From: Nocardia sp. SYP-A9097
GTDB lineage: Bacteria; Actinomycetota; Actinomycetes; Mycobacteriales; Mycobacteriaceae
Direction: 5' to 3'
Length of the DNA stretch: 64,000 nt
Assembly (NCBI RefSeq): GCF_009649815.1
Contig: NZ_WJIC01000003.1
Location: 310,001 to 374,000 of the forward strand
In this document: positions 35,469 to 43,343 of the stretch, in pieces
Layout: every line of letters starts with the position of its first letter
Numbering within the stretch: the stretch's first letter is position 1
The notes under the pieces: model-generated
The model's input: only the letters and a program-made list of their open reading frames with translations
What the model was told of the DNA's origin: nothing
Databases searched by the model: none
Position numbers and translations under genes: made by a program

Positions 35469-36098
35469 TCATCCGGCGGGGCGCAGTGTGCACAGCGGTT
35501 CGATCGTGTCGATTCCCCCGGTGGTGGGCGATGTCAGGTACACACACGGATCCATGCCGGCGGCGGACGTGATGGCGGAGCGGATTTGATCCCATTGCGC
35601 GGCAGTCAGTTCCGCGGTGCGAGACAGGACGAATCCGGACAGGCGAGCGGGGTCGGTGACCAGCGACCAGGAGTAGTCGGTGTCGAGCGCGGTGACGATG
35701 TAGTTCGGCGGGCCGTCGAGCTGGTCCTGGGTCGGCACGCCGGGAAAGCTCACGTGCAGCTGTGCGTCGGTACTCGGGTCGGTGACCTTGGCGGTACCGA
35801 GGATGCGGTTCGGTGCTCCGGACCAGGTCGTGCAGATGTTGTCCACGGTCACGTTCCCGGCCGGGTCGAGGGTGTAGCGGGCCTGGGTATCGTGGGCGCA
35901 GGCCAGCGAGAAGGGCTCTGGAACGGCGGCCAGTTGATTCCAGGTCCCCAGATATCGCTCGAGATCCAGCGACGCGACCGGCGCCGGTGGTGTACCCGCA
36001 AGTGGGTCGGCCTGCGCCACCGAACCGGAGACGGTGACGGCGAGGGCTGCGGCGACGGCGACCTTTTCGATCGCGCGTTGTGTTTGCCGAACGTTCAT
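35469..36098 (-). CDS. exported lipocalin (Blc-like)
   Basis: 209 residues with an N-terminal Sec signal (KVAVAAALAVTVSGSVAQADP). The lipocalin signature is YLGTWNQLAAVPEPF (GxW motif), followed by beta strands with ARYTLDPAGNVTVDNICTTW, YIVTALDTDYSWSLVTDP and GFVLSRTAELTAAQWDQI. Bacterial lipocalins bind fatty acids or lysophospholipids at the envelope, which fits the lipid-modifying genes nearby. ATG 36098 follows AGGAG. Its promoter region carries the CGATGCA repeat at 36178. Confidence 0.85.
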   Translation of the reverse strand: MNVRQTQRAIEKVAVAAALAVTVSGSVAQADPLAGTPPAPVASLDLERYLGTWNQLAAVPEPFSLACAHDTQARYTLDPAGNVTVDNICTTWSGAPNRILGTAKVTDPSTDAQLHVSFPGVPTQDQLDGPPNYIVTALDTDYSWSLVTDPARLSGFVLSRTAELTAAQWDQIRSAITSAAGMDPCVYLTSPTTGGIDTIEPLCTLRPAG

Positions 36099-36177
36099 GT
36101 CTACTCCTGTCTCGAACGACTTGTCGGCGGGGTTGGTGGTTCTGGGCTGCGTTCCTTCTCTTACCTTAACGTAAAAA

Positions 36178-36196
36178 CGATGCAATAGCGATGCAC
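36178..36196. promoter_or_regulatory. CGATGCA 11-bp direct repeat upstream of the lipocalin gene
   Basis: CGATGCAA at 36178 and CGATGCAC at 36189 form a direct repeat with an 11-bp period, 80 bases before the lipocalin start and just past the end of the SDR gene. It shows that the lipocalin has its own promoter with the same candidate operator as the rest of the cluster. Confidence 0.6.
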
Positions 36197-36218
36197 TGTC
36201 GCAAGGGTCCGGGCCCGG

Positions 36219-37172
36219 CTATCCGATGTCGGCTGCCGCCCGGCAGTAGTCCCACAGCTCGCCCACCTGGTCCCCGGTGTAGGTGGTGGTGGGCAGGCGA
36301 TGCTGCGGCCGGATGCGGCGGTCGTGCCAGAACTGACCGTTCGGTAGTTGCATTCCGGTGGCGGCGAGCCAGACCGCAGTATCGGCGCCGGCGCCCGGAT
36401 CCCGCAGGATCGGGGCGGTGACGCGGCGGAACGCCGGCAGGGCGGCACGGAGTCCGGGGGTATCCACCCAACCGGGGTGCATCGCGTGGACGCCGATCTG
36501 CCAGTGCTCCGCGGCGAGGGGCGCGAATGCCACCTGGATCCGTTTCGTGCGGGCGTACGCTGTTGCACCGCGGTAGGTTCCGTCCCGGTATTCGGGATCG
36601 GACCACGGGAGCGGCTGTGTGTACATCCCGGCCGACGCGACGAACACCACACGGGGATCGGGTGCGCGCCGCAGCGCGGGCAGCAGCAGGTCGGTCAAGG
36701 CCAGCGGGCCCAGGACGTGGGTGGCCAGGGTGAGTTCGTGTCCGGTGTGGGTCTCGGTGCGGCGATCGGGCAGCACGCCGGCGTTGTGGACGACGACATC
36801 GACCACCTCGGGCGCGGTGCGTGCGCAGGCGGCCAGGGTGGCTGGATCGGTGAGATCACAGTGCCGGACGGCGATATCGGCGCCGGGCACGTCGGCCAGG
36901 ATCCGGTCCCGGGTTCCAGCGCCTGCGTCCGTATTACGCACCGCCAGAATCACACCCGCCCCGAGAGCAGTCAGCTGTGCGGCGATCGCGAACCCGATTC
37001 CGGAGGCCGCGCCGGTCACCAGCGCGGTGCGCCCGCGCATCGCGCCGGCGGCTGGATCGCCGGGCGGCCAGCGGCGGCTCCGCAGGCGGAACCCGATCGT
37101 GCTGTAACCGGCGATGATCGAGCGGTCCAGCAACTGGTCCGCCCAGTCGGGCTGCGGCGGTGGGGGACTCAT
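36219..37172 (-). CDS. SDR family oxidoreductase in the photolyase/Cfa cluster
   Basis: 317 residues. After a 45-residue N-terminal extension (LLDRSIIAGYSTIGFRLRSR) comes an SDR domain: TALVTGAASGIGFAIAAQL, HNAGVLPDRR, FVASAGMYTQ and AYARTKRIQVAF (YxxxK), then HAMHPGWVDTPGL. Relatives occur beside Cfa-like genes in light- or singlet-oxygen-responsive clusters. ATG 37172 overlaps the stop of the cfa-like gene (ATGA), making it the last of a four-gene operon. Confidence 0.88.
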   Translation of the reverse strand: MSPPPPQPDWADQLLDRSIIAGYSTIGFRLRSRRWPPGDPAAGAMRGRTALVTGAASGIGFAIAAQLTALGAGVILAVRNTDAGAGTRDRILADVPGADIAVRHCDLTDPATLAACARTAPEVVDVVVHNAGVLPDRRTETHTGHELTLATHVLGPLALTDLLLPALRRAPDPRVVFVASAGMYTQPLPWSDPEYRDGTYRGATAYARTKRIQVAFAPLAAEHWQIGVHAMHPGWVDTPGLRAALPAFRRVTAPILRDPGAGADTAVWLAATGMQLPNGQFWHDRRIRPQHRLPTTTYTGDQVGELWDYCRAAADIG

Positions 37173-38452
37173 TGCGCGGCCTCGGCCGGGAGGTGCCCGT
37201 TCCCGCGGGTGAGCAGGAACTGTCCCACGTCCAGGTACCCGCTGCGGAATCCCGCCTCGGAGTGAGCGAGGTACAGCTGCCACATTCGGCGGAAGGTCTC
37301 GTCGAAACCCAGTGCCGTGACGGCCGTTTCGGCGTCCAGGAATTGTCGTTGCCACAGCCGCAACGTGTGCGCGTAATGCGGACCTATCGAGAAGTTCTCG
37401 CGCACAACGAGTCCGGCGGTCGCGGCGGTATCGGTGAGCAGGCGGGCCGACGGCAGGAATCCGCCGGGGAAGATGTACTCCTGGATCCAGGTGTGGGTGT
37501 GGCGGGTCGCGAGCATGCGGTCGTGCGGCATGGTGATGGCTTGGATCACCGCCCGCCCGCCGGGCAGCAGCGCCCGCTCGACGGTACGGAAGTAACCGGG
37601 CAGGAAGTCGTAGCCGACGGCCTCGACCATCTCGACCGACACGACCGCGTCGTAGTGTCCGTCCACCGCACGGTAGTCGAGCAGGTCGATCTCGACGCGG
37701 TCGGTGAGCCCGGCCGCCGCGACCCGATCCCGGGCGTGCCGGCACTGCTCGGCGGACAGGGTGACCGACCGCACCCGGGTGCCGCGTGCCGCGGCCCGCA
37801 CCGCGAGTTCGCCCCAGCCGGTACCGATTTCCAGTACCCGGGTGCCAGGACCGACGTGCGCGGTATCGAGTATCCGATCGATCTTGGCGCCCTGCGCCGG
37901 TGCGAGCTCCGCCCACGACGGCGCCGGATCGAGGCTGCCGAACAGCGCGCTCGAGTACGTCATCGTGTCGTCGAGGAACAGTCCGAAGAACTCGTTGGAC
38001 AGGTCGTAGTGGCGGGCGATGTTGCCGCGGGCCTGCTCGCGTGTGTTGCGGTCCGAGCTCGGGTGCGCGGCGACGACGCACCGCCGCAGCGCGCGCAGTG
38101 GCGCCGGTACCAGGCGGTCGATACCGGCGGCGAAGACGGCCAGGACCGTCGCCGGGTCGGCCGCCGACCAGTCGCCGGCCATGTACGCCTCGCCGAATCC
38201 GATCAGCCCCCGTGTGCCCAGCCGAGTCGCGAAACGATCGGGCCGGTGCACGGTCATGACCGGTCCGTCCGCGACGGACGGCAGCACGAGGCCGGTGCCG
38301 TACTCGACCTGCAGCGGCAGGCGGCGGACCGCGCGCCGGAACAGCCGGTCGGCGGTCGCGGCGGCGATCGCGGCGCGCGGGCCGCGCGGCAGCCGGTCGA
38401 GTTCGTAGCGGGGACCTGCGACGGGCGCACCAGATTCGCAGCGGACGGTCAT
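37169..38452 (-). CDS. cyclopropane-fatty-acyl-phospholipid synthase family methyltransferase
   Basis: 427 residues. The N-terminal domain contains GLIGFGEAYMAGDWSAADP, ARGNIARHYDLSNEFFGLFL and DTMTYSSALFG. The SAM-binding site is VLEIGTGWGELAVRAA, and the later signature is VEMVEAVGYDFLPGYF with TWIQEYIFPGGFLPS. It would methylate or cyclopropanate double bonds of phospholipid acyl chains using SAM. Members of this branch in stress clusters are linked to cyclopropane, methyl-branched or furan fatty acids; which product applies here is unknown. Four-base overlaps with both neighbours. Confidence 0.9.
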   Translation of the reverse strand: MTVRCESGAPVAGPRYELDRLPRGPRAAIAAATADRLFRRAVRRLPLQVEYGTGLVLPSVADGPVMTVHRPDRFATRLGTRGLIGFGEAYMAGDWSAADPATVLAVFAAGIDRLVPAPLRALRRCVVAAHPSSDRNTREQARGNIARHYDLSNEFFGLFLDDTMTYSSALFGSLDPAPSWAELAPAQGAKIDRILDTAHVGPGTRVLEIGTGWGELAVRAAARGTRVRSVTLSAEQCRHARDRVAAAGLTDRVEIDLLDYRAVDGHYDAVVSVEMVEAVGYDFLPGYFRTVERALLPGGRAVIQAITMPHDRMLATRHTHTWIQEYIFPGGFLPSARLLTDTAATAGLVVRENFSIGPHYAHTLRLWQRQFLDAETAVTALGFDETFRRMWQLYLAHSEAGFRSGYLDVGQFLLTRGNGHLPAEAAQ

Positions 38453-39165
38453 CGTTCGGTCTCCTGACCTCTGGGGTGGGGCACCACGGGCAGGCCGTGC
38501 GCCCACAACCGGATGCCCTGCCAGCGGATCAGTGCCGAAACCCGCAGTGGCGCAATGGGCATGGTGAGGGCGGCCCGCAACACCGATCGGGTATCGGCCG
38601 GGCGGCAGCGGCCGGTGACGGTCGCCGCGAAACGTGGGCCGCCGTCGTCGAGAAGGACCGACAGGAACAGGTTTTCGCCGGGTTCCGGCACCCGGATCCG
38701 GTAGGTACCGCGGACCTGGTTGAAGGGCGAGACGTAGAACTGCTTGGGGGTCTCGGCGCGGCCGCTCGCGTCGGGGCGCAGCAGATACCGGTGCCGCTCA
38801 CCGTAGGTGTTGTGTACCTCGGCGATCACGCAGACGGGCCGCCCGGCGGCGTCCCGGCACCAGTACACCGTGAGCGGGTTGAACACCCAGCCCAGCACCC
38901 GCGCATTGGCGAACATGCGGATTCGCCCGCCGTGCAGGTGGATTCCCTGCTCTGCCAGATAGCTGTCGATATTGTCGCGCAGCGATGCGTGGGGGTCACC
39001 GAGGTGGTCGGCGGGATCGAACCGCGCCAGCGGTGCGAGCCAGCGCGGCAACCGGGGAAGTTCGTCCAGGTCGACCAGCCAGCTGTAGCCGCGATACCGG
39101 AAGTTGTGCGGCCGCGGCACCCGCCGCGCGTGGGCCGTGCGGGTGTACACCAGTTGCGCCTTCAT
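38449..39165 (-). CDS. DUF1365 domain-containing protein
   Basis: 238 residues. It shows the family pattern VYTRTAHARRVPRPHNFRYR, YSWLVDLDELP, LGDPHASLRDNIDSYL, RMFANARVLGWVFNPLTVYW, ETPKQFYVSPFNQVRGTY and the C-terminal LIRWQGIRLWAHGLPV. Function is not established; the gene nearly always accompanies an FAD-dependent oxidase and a Cfa-like methyltransferase, suggesting a shared lipid pathway. ATG 39165 overlaps the FAD gene stop and its own TGA overlaps the cfa start. Confidence 0.9.
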   Translation of the reverse strand: MKAQLVYTRTAHARRVPRPHNFRYRGYSWLVDLDELPRLPRWLAPLARFDPADHLGDPHASLRDNIDSYLAEQGIHLHGGRIRMFANARVLGWVFNPLTVYWCRDAAGRPVCVIAEVHNTYGERHRYLLRPDASGRAETPKQFYVSPFNQVRGTYRIRVPEPGENLFLSVLLDDGGPRFAATVTGRCRPADTRSVLRAALTMPIAPLRVSALIRWQGIRLWAHGLPVVPHPRGQETER

Positions 39166-40478
39166 GCCGTCGCGACCGTGGTGACGGCTCGCCCGGCCCA
39201 GCGGGCACCGAGCTGTTCGGCGGCGCGCAGTCCGGACAACGCCCCGTCCTCGTGGAAGCCCCAGCCGTGATAGGCGCCCGCGAACGCCACGCGGGCGTCG
39301 CCGATTCGGTGCAGGTGCTGCTGTGCCACAACGGATTCCGGTGTGTAGCGGGGATGGCCGTAGATCATCCGGTCCAGCACCGCCGCTGCGGGTATCCCGG
39401 TGTCGTCGTTGAGGGTGAGCAGCAGCCGCCGGCCCGGAAGTCCTTGCAGCCGGGTGAGATCGTAGGTGACCAGCACCTGCGCGGGCGCGGCCGTGCAGGC
39501 CGGCAGCCGATAGTTCCACGACGCCCGGGCCCGAGCGGCCCGGGGGAGCGCCGATTCGTCGGTGTGCAGGATTGCCCGGTTCACCGAGTACGGCATCGCC
39601 GAGAGCACCTGTCGCTCGATCCCGGTCGGTGCGGTGAGCAGGGTCAGCGCCTGATCGGGATGAGTGGCGACGACCGCGGCGTCGAATTCGTGTGCGGTGC
39701 CGCGGTCGTCGCGCAGCACGACGCCGTCGAAGTGGCGTTCGAGGGCCCGCACCGGCGTCCCCGCGTGGACGGTGTCGACCGCGGCGGCGATCGCTGCGAC
39801 ATAGGTGTGCGAGCCGCCCACCACCGTCCGCCAGGTCGGTGAGCCGGATACGGTGAGCATGCCGTGGTGGTCGAGGAAGGTGAACAGGTAGCGCGCGGGG
39901 TACCGCAGCGCCGTTTCGGGATCGCAGGACCACACCGCCGCGACGAGCGGGGCCAGGAAATGGGTCGTGAAGTAGCCGGAAAAGCTTGCGCGCCGGACGA
40001 ATTCACCCAGGGTCTCGGTGTCGTCGGCCGCCTCGCGCAGGGCCGCGCGGGCCAGCCGGTGGAAGCGCGGAACCTCGGTCAGCAACCGCAGGTAACGGCC
40101 TCGCGTCGCATGCGCCGGGCGGGCGAACAGACCGCTCGGGCCTCGGGCGCCCGCGTACTCCAGACCGCAGCCGTCACAGCGGACCGACATGCTCATGTCC
40201 GAGGCCCGGGTCTCGATGCCCAGTTCAGCGAACAGCCGCAGCAGCGTCGGGTAGGTGCGGTCATTGTGCACGATGAATCCAGTGTCCACCGCGACCTCGG
40301 TGCCCGGCTCGAGGCGGAGGCGATGGGTGTGCGCATGCCCGCCCAGCCGCGGGTCGGCTTCGAACACCGTGACTCGCGCCCCCGCACGAGTGAGAACCCA
40401 GGCCGCGGTGAGGCCCGCGACTCCGCTACCGACGACGGCCACCCGGCTGCCGGTGCGCATATTCGAGACGTCGACCAC
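39162..40478 (-). CDS. FAD-dependent amine-oxidase-like oxidoreductase
   Basis: 438 residues. It has the Rossmann FAD motif VAVVGSGVAGLTAAWVLTRA, FEADPRLGGHAHTHRL, DTGFIVHNDRTYP, GCGLEYAG and a C-terminal FAD loop AFAGAYHGWGFHEDGALSGL. It belongs to the NAD(P)-binding/amine oxidase branch regularly linked to DUF1365 and Cfa. A GTG at 40478 has GAGGAG at good spacing; ATG 40460 is also possible. First gene of a four-gene operon (39162 to 36219) driven from the repeat-bearing region at 40512. Confidence 0.88.
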   Translation of the reverse strand: MVDVSNMRTGSRVAVVGSGVAGLTAAWVLTRAGARVTVFEADPRLGGHAHTHRLRLEPGTEVAVDTGFIVHNDRTYPTLLRLFAELGIETRASDMSMSVRCDGCGLEYAGARGPSGLFARPAHATRGRYLRLLTEVPRFHRLARAALREAADDTETLGEFVRRASFSGYFTTHFLAPLVAAVWSCDPETALRYPARYLFTFLDHHGMLTVSGSPTWRTVVGGSHTYVAAIAAAVDTVHAGTPVRALERHFDGVVLRDDRGTAHEFDAAVVATHPDQALTLLTAPTGIERQVLSAMPYSVNRAILHTDESALPRAARARASWNYRLPACTAAPAQVLVTYDLTRLQGLPGRRLLLTLNDDTGIPAAAVLDRMIYGHPRYTPESVVAQQHLHRIGDARVAFAGAYHGWGFHEDGALSGLRAAEQLGARWAGRAVTTVATA

Positions 40479-40511
40479 TGTTCTCCTCGACTCGGTAGTC
40501 ACGATGTGGTG

Positions 40512-40530
40512 ATGCATCGAGTATGCATCG
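40512..40530. promoter_or_regulatory. perfect ATGCATCG 11-bp direct repeat before the FAD/DUF1365/Cfa/SDR operon
   Basis: ATGCATCG occurs at 40512-40519 and 40523-40530, an exact direct repeat with an 11-bp period, 34 bases upstream of the operon's first start codon. This is the best-conserved copy of the cluster's candidate operator. CarH/LitR-type regulators are known to bind 11-bp direct repeats overlapping the -35 region. Confidence 0.65.
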
Positions 40531-40639
40531 TTTTTTCGCTCGTGTCAGCCGATGCGGTGGACCGCACGTGTTCACGTGGGCTCTTATGTGGTTCGAGGCG
40601 GGTGGTGCCCCGGATCCGGCCGGGGTGACGCCGCGGCGA

Positions 40640-41461
40640 TCAGTCGAGCGCGTCCAGTGCCTCGGTGAGCCTGGCGAGAGTCGCGACATCGGCGGGCAGC
40701 CGCACGGACGCCCAGCCGGGGCCTGCGACGTACGTCCGCGCGCCGGCCGCAACGCAGGCGGTCACGGCCGAGGCCAGTGCGGTGGATTCCTGCTGGGACC
40801 AGAGCACGACCGTCGGTGCCGGAATCCGGTCTATAGCGTCGACCAGTGCGTCGGTGGGCGTGTTCGCCCCCAGCATCGTGGCGGGCCGGCCGCGCTCGGC
40901 GAGCGCGGCGTGCAGCGTGGTCAGGGGCAGCGCATGGGTTTCGCCGCCGGTGCAGGCCAGCAGGATCGCCGACTCCCCGCGTGGGGCGGGGATCGCCTGC
41001 AGAGCGGAGGTCACGCACCAGGACAGCAGGTGCTCGACGTCGATGGAGCCGCCCTGCTGCTGAGCCTGGACTATGTCGGCGAATGCGGGCCGGCACAGGT
41101 CTTCCCAGAAACCGACCACACCGTGGCGGTTCAGATAACTGCTCAGCAATTCGCCGGCTCGGCCGCTGTCGAGGGCGAACGCGGCGTTCAGCAGCGCCGA
41201 GCGGTCGCCCGGTTCCGGAATCGGGACCCGGACCTCGGCTACCGCGCTGGACGGGCTTGCGCCGGCTCGCACCAGCGCGACCACCCGTTCCAGCACTGCG
41301 ATGTCGGCGGCGGTGTACAGCCGGTGCCGCCCGGGCTCGTGATGACCCGGGCCCAGCTGGTACCGCTGGTTCCAGCTGCGCAGGGTGGCCACCGGTACGC
41401 CGAGGCGGTCGGCTACGGCGCGTATGGGGTAGCCGACGGCGGCATCGGGTCCGGTGGACAT
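40640..41461 (-). CDS. MerR-type regulator with B12-binding-like (CarH/LitR-like) domain
   Basis: 273 residues. An N-terminal MerR helix-turn-helix (YPIRAVADRLGVPVATLRSW, GRHRLYTAADIAVLERV) precedes a helical cap (~90-155) and a Rossmann-like domain (AILLACTGGETHALPLTTLH, then VVLWSQQESTALASAV). This is the CarH/LitR layout that senses light through adenosylcobalamin. The key motifs are altered: DxHxxG reads E174-T-H176-A-L-P, and in Wx9EH the E143-H144 pair is kept but Trp is Ala133. It may therefore bind B12 weakly or respond differently. It neighbours photolyase and the repeated 11-bp operator. Confidence 0.82.
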   Translation of the reverse strand: MSTGPDAAVGYPIRAVADRLGVPVATLRSWNQRYQLGPGHHEPGRHRLYTAADIAVLERVVALVRAGASPSSAVAEVRVPIPEPGDRSALLNAAFALDSGRAGELLSSYLNRHGVVGFWEDLCRPAFADIVQAQQQGGSIDVEHLLSWCVTSALQAIPAPRGESAILLACTGGETHALPLTTLHAALAERGRPATMLGANTPTDALVDAIDRIPAPTVVLWSQQESTALASAVTACVAAGARTYVAGPGWASVRLPADVATLARLTEALDALD

Positions 41462-41465
41462 GGGC

Positions 41466-41876
41466 TCATTGTGCCGATCGTTCGGCCGGCAGGTCCGCGG
41501 CGGCCGGGGATGCCGGCCCGGACCCGACGGTGAACCAGGTGGCGGCACACAGTACCGCCCAGCTCGCCGCGACCACTACGGCCCGGTTGCGCTGCGGAGT
41601 GCCACGCAGCGCGACGGCGAACAAGAGGGTGTCGCACAGATCCGCTCCCACGCGAACCAGGATCGCGGCCCGGAGCGGGCCCGGGCGGGGTGCCGATATC
41701 AATGCGGCCCCGGACAGCAGGTCCCGCCAGCCCAGTGTGCGTGCGAGCATTCGCCGGCGGCCGTCCTCGGCCGACCATCCGCAGGGGCCGAGCAGGACGG
41801 CGGGCCGGGCGGCGACGGCCGCGCCGTAGGCCGCTGTCACCAATCCGGCGATTCGTGGTGCCGCTGTCGATCGCAT
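41466..41876 (-). CDS. small four-helix membrane protein (DUF4267-like)
   Basis: 136 residues with about four hydrophobic segments (RIAGLVTAAYGAAVAARPAV, DLLSGAALISAP, VRVGADLCDTLLFAVAL, AVVVAASWAVLCAATWFTV). The GWRDLLSGAALI and ADLCDTLLF features are like DUF4267-type proteins. It ends four bases before the MerR gene, so the two form an operon transcribed from the divergent region shared with photolyase. Function unknown. Confidence 0.7.
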   Translation of the reverse strand: MRSTAAPRIAGLVTAAYGAAVAARPAVLLGPCGWSAEDGRRRMLARTLGWRDLLSGAALISAPRPGPLRAAILVRVGADLCDTLLFAVALRGTPQRNRAVVVAASWAVLCAATWFTVGSGPASPAAADLPAERSAQ

Positions 41877-41894
41877 TCCGGTCCTCCTGTTCGT

Positions 41895-41913
41895 TTGAAT
41901 CGATTATGCATCG
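41895..41913. promoter_or_regulatory. ATGCATCG-type 11-bp direct repeat between photolyase and the MerR operon
   Basis: TTGAATCG at 41895 and ATGCATCG at 41906 keep the 11-bp period seen at the other three promoters. A TAGACT (41923-41928) lies in -10-like position for the photolyase gene. The divergent placement would let one operator control both photolyase and the regulator's own operon. Confidence 0.55.
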
Positions 41914-41990
41914 AAGTTTGGCTAGACTGGGGACCTATCTCTCGGTGGCTGTGGTTCCGGCGCCGGGTCCGTCGTCGCGGAAGGAGCTCG

Positions 41991-43343
41991 ATGATCCACA
42001 CCGCCGCTCTCGTGGGTTCGGGCCGCGTCACGGTCGCGGTATTCACCCGGGACCTGCGGGTGCACGACAATCCGGTGCTGTGCGCCGCCGCCCGCGCGAG
42101 CGCCCAGGTAGTGCCGCTGTTCGTGCTGGACGACGCGATCCTCGGCCGGGAACCGGTGTTGCCCAACCGAATCGGATTTCTCCTGGCGGCGCTGTCCGAG
42201 CTGGACGCCGAATTGCGCGCTCGCGGTGCGCGGCTGATCATGCGGCGCGGTGAGGTGGTGACCGAGGTGGAGCGGGTGGCCACCGAGGTGGGGGCCGGCG
42301 GCGTGCACATCGCCGCGGATGTCAGCCGGTACAGCGCTCAGCGAGCGAGGTGCCTGCGCGAACGGCTTGCCGCGCAAGGCATTCCGCTGTACGAACACGC
42401 CTCGGTGACCGCGGTGCCGCCGGGCGAACTCCGGCCGTCTTCCGGCGGAGCGCATTTCGCGGTGTTCACGCCGTACTTCCGGCGCTGGCTCGAGACCCCG
42501 ATCCGGACCGTGCACCCGGCCCCGGACTCGCTGTCGGTGCCCGACTTGGATCCCGGCCGGCTACCGACGGTAGCCGAGCTGTCCGTGGCGCCGGGTTCGC
42601 CCCAGCTGTCCGTCGGTGGTGAGACCAGCGCGCGAGAGTTGTTGCGTGCCTGGCTGTCCGGGCCCGTAGAGCAGTACGCCGAGCGCGCCGACGACCTGGC
42701 CGCCGATGCGACCTCCGGGTTGTCGCCCTATCTGCATTTCGGTTGCCTGTCGGCCGCCGAGCTCGTGCACCGCACCGACCTGTCCGAACCCGGCGGTTAT
42801 GCCTTCGCCCGGCAGCTGGCCTGGCGCGACTTCCAGCACCAAATGTTGGCGGCCCGAACCGAACTCGCGTGGACCGATTACCGGCCGCCACCGGCTCCGC
42901 CCCGCGACGACCCGCACGCGGCCGATGCCTGGCGGGCGGGCCGCACCGGATTCCCCGTGATCGACGCCGCGATGCGCCAACTGCTCGCCCAGGGGTGGAT
43001 GCCGGGCCGGGCCCGGCTGATCGCCGCGAGCTTCCTCACCAAGACCCTGCGCGTCGACTGGCGGATCGGTGCGGCCCACTTCCTGCGCTGGCTGGTCGAC
43101 GCCGACCTCGCCAACAACCAGCTGAACTGGCAGTGGGCGGCGGGTACCGGCACCGACACCCGCCCCAACCGCACCCTCAACCCGATCCTGCAGGCCGAAC
43201 GGCACGACCCCGACGGCAGTTACGTCCACCGCTGGCTCCCCGAACTGGCCGACCTCCCCGGCGGCGCCGTGCACCGGCCGTGGCGTGCACCGACCCTGGC
43301 CCGCGACTACCCGCCCCCGATCGTCGAGGTCAACGGCATGTGA
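41991..43343 (+). CDS. phrB: deoxyribodipyrimidine photolyase
   Basis: 450 residues. The N-terminal antenna (alpha/beta) domain has VAVFTRDLRVHDNPVLCAAA and VVPLFVLDD. The FAD domain shows TSGLSPYLHFGCLSAAELVH, ARQLAWRDFQHQMLAARTEL, GRTGFPVIDAAMRQLLAQGW and MPGRARLIAASFLTKTL with LRVDWRIGAAHFLRWLVDAD and NNQLNWQWAAGTGTD. It uses blue light to split cyclobutane pyrimidine dimers. AAGGAG lies six bases before ATG 41991; upstream extensions are unlike photolyase. Class I by motif pattern. Confidence 0.93.
   Translation: MIHTAALVGSGRVTVAVFTRDLRVHDNPVLCAAARASAQVVPLFVLDDAILGREPVLPNRIGFLLAALSELDAELRARGARLIMRRGEVVTEVERVATEVGAGGVHIAADVSRYSAQRARCLRERLAAQGIPLYEHASVTAVPPGELRPSSGGAHFAVFTPYFRRWLETPIRTVHPAPDSLSVPDLDPGRLPTVAELSVAPGSPQLSVGGETSARELLRAWLSGPVEQYAERADDLAADATSGLSPYLHFGCLSAAELVHRTDLSEPGGYAFARQLAWRDFQHQMLAARTELAWTDYRPPPAPPRDDPHAADAWRAGRTGFPVIDAAMRQLLAQGWMPGRARLIAASFLTKTLRVDWRIGAAHFLRWLVDADLANNQLNWQWAAGTGTDTRPNRTLNPILQAERHDPDGSYVHRWLPELADLPGGAVHRPWRAPTLARDYPPPIVEVNGM

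Noticed and set aside
37173-38081. N-terminal extension that would make a 620-residue minus-strand protein ending at 36219
   Set aside because: The extension is an Arg/Pro-rich out-of-frame reading of the cfa-like gene. The true SDR starts at 37172, with an ATGA overlap.
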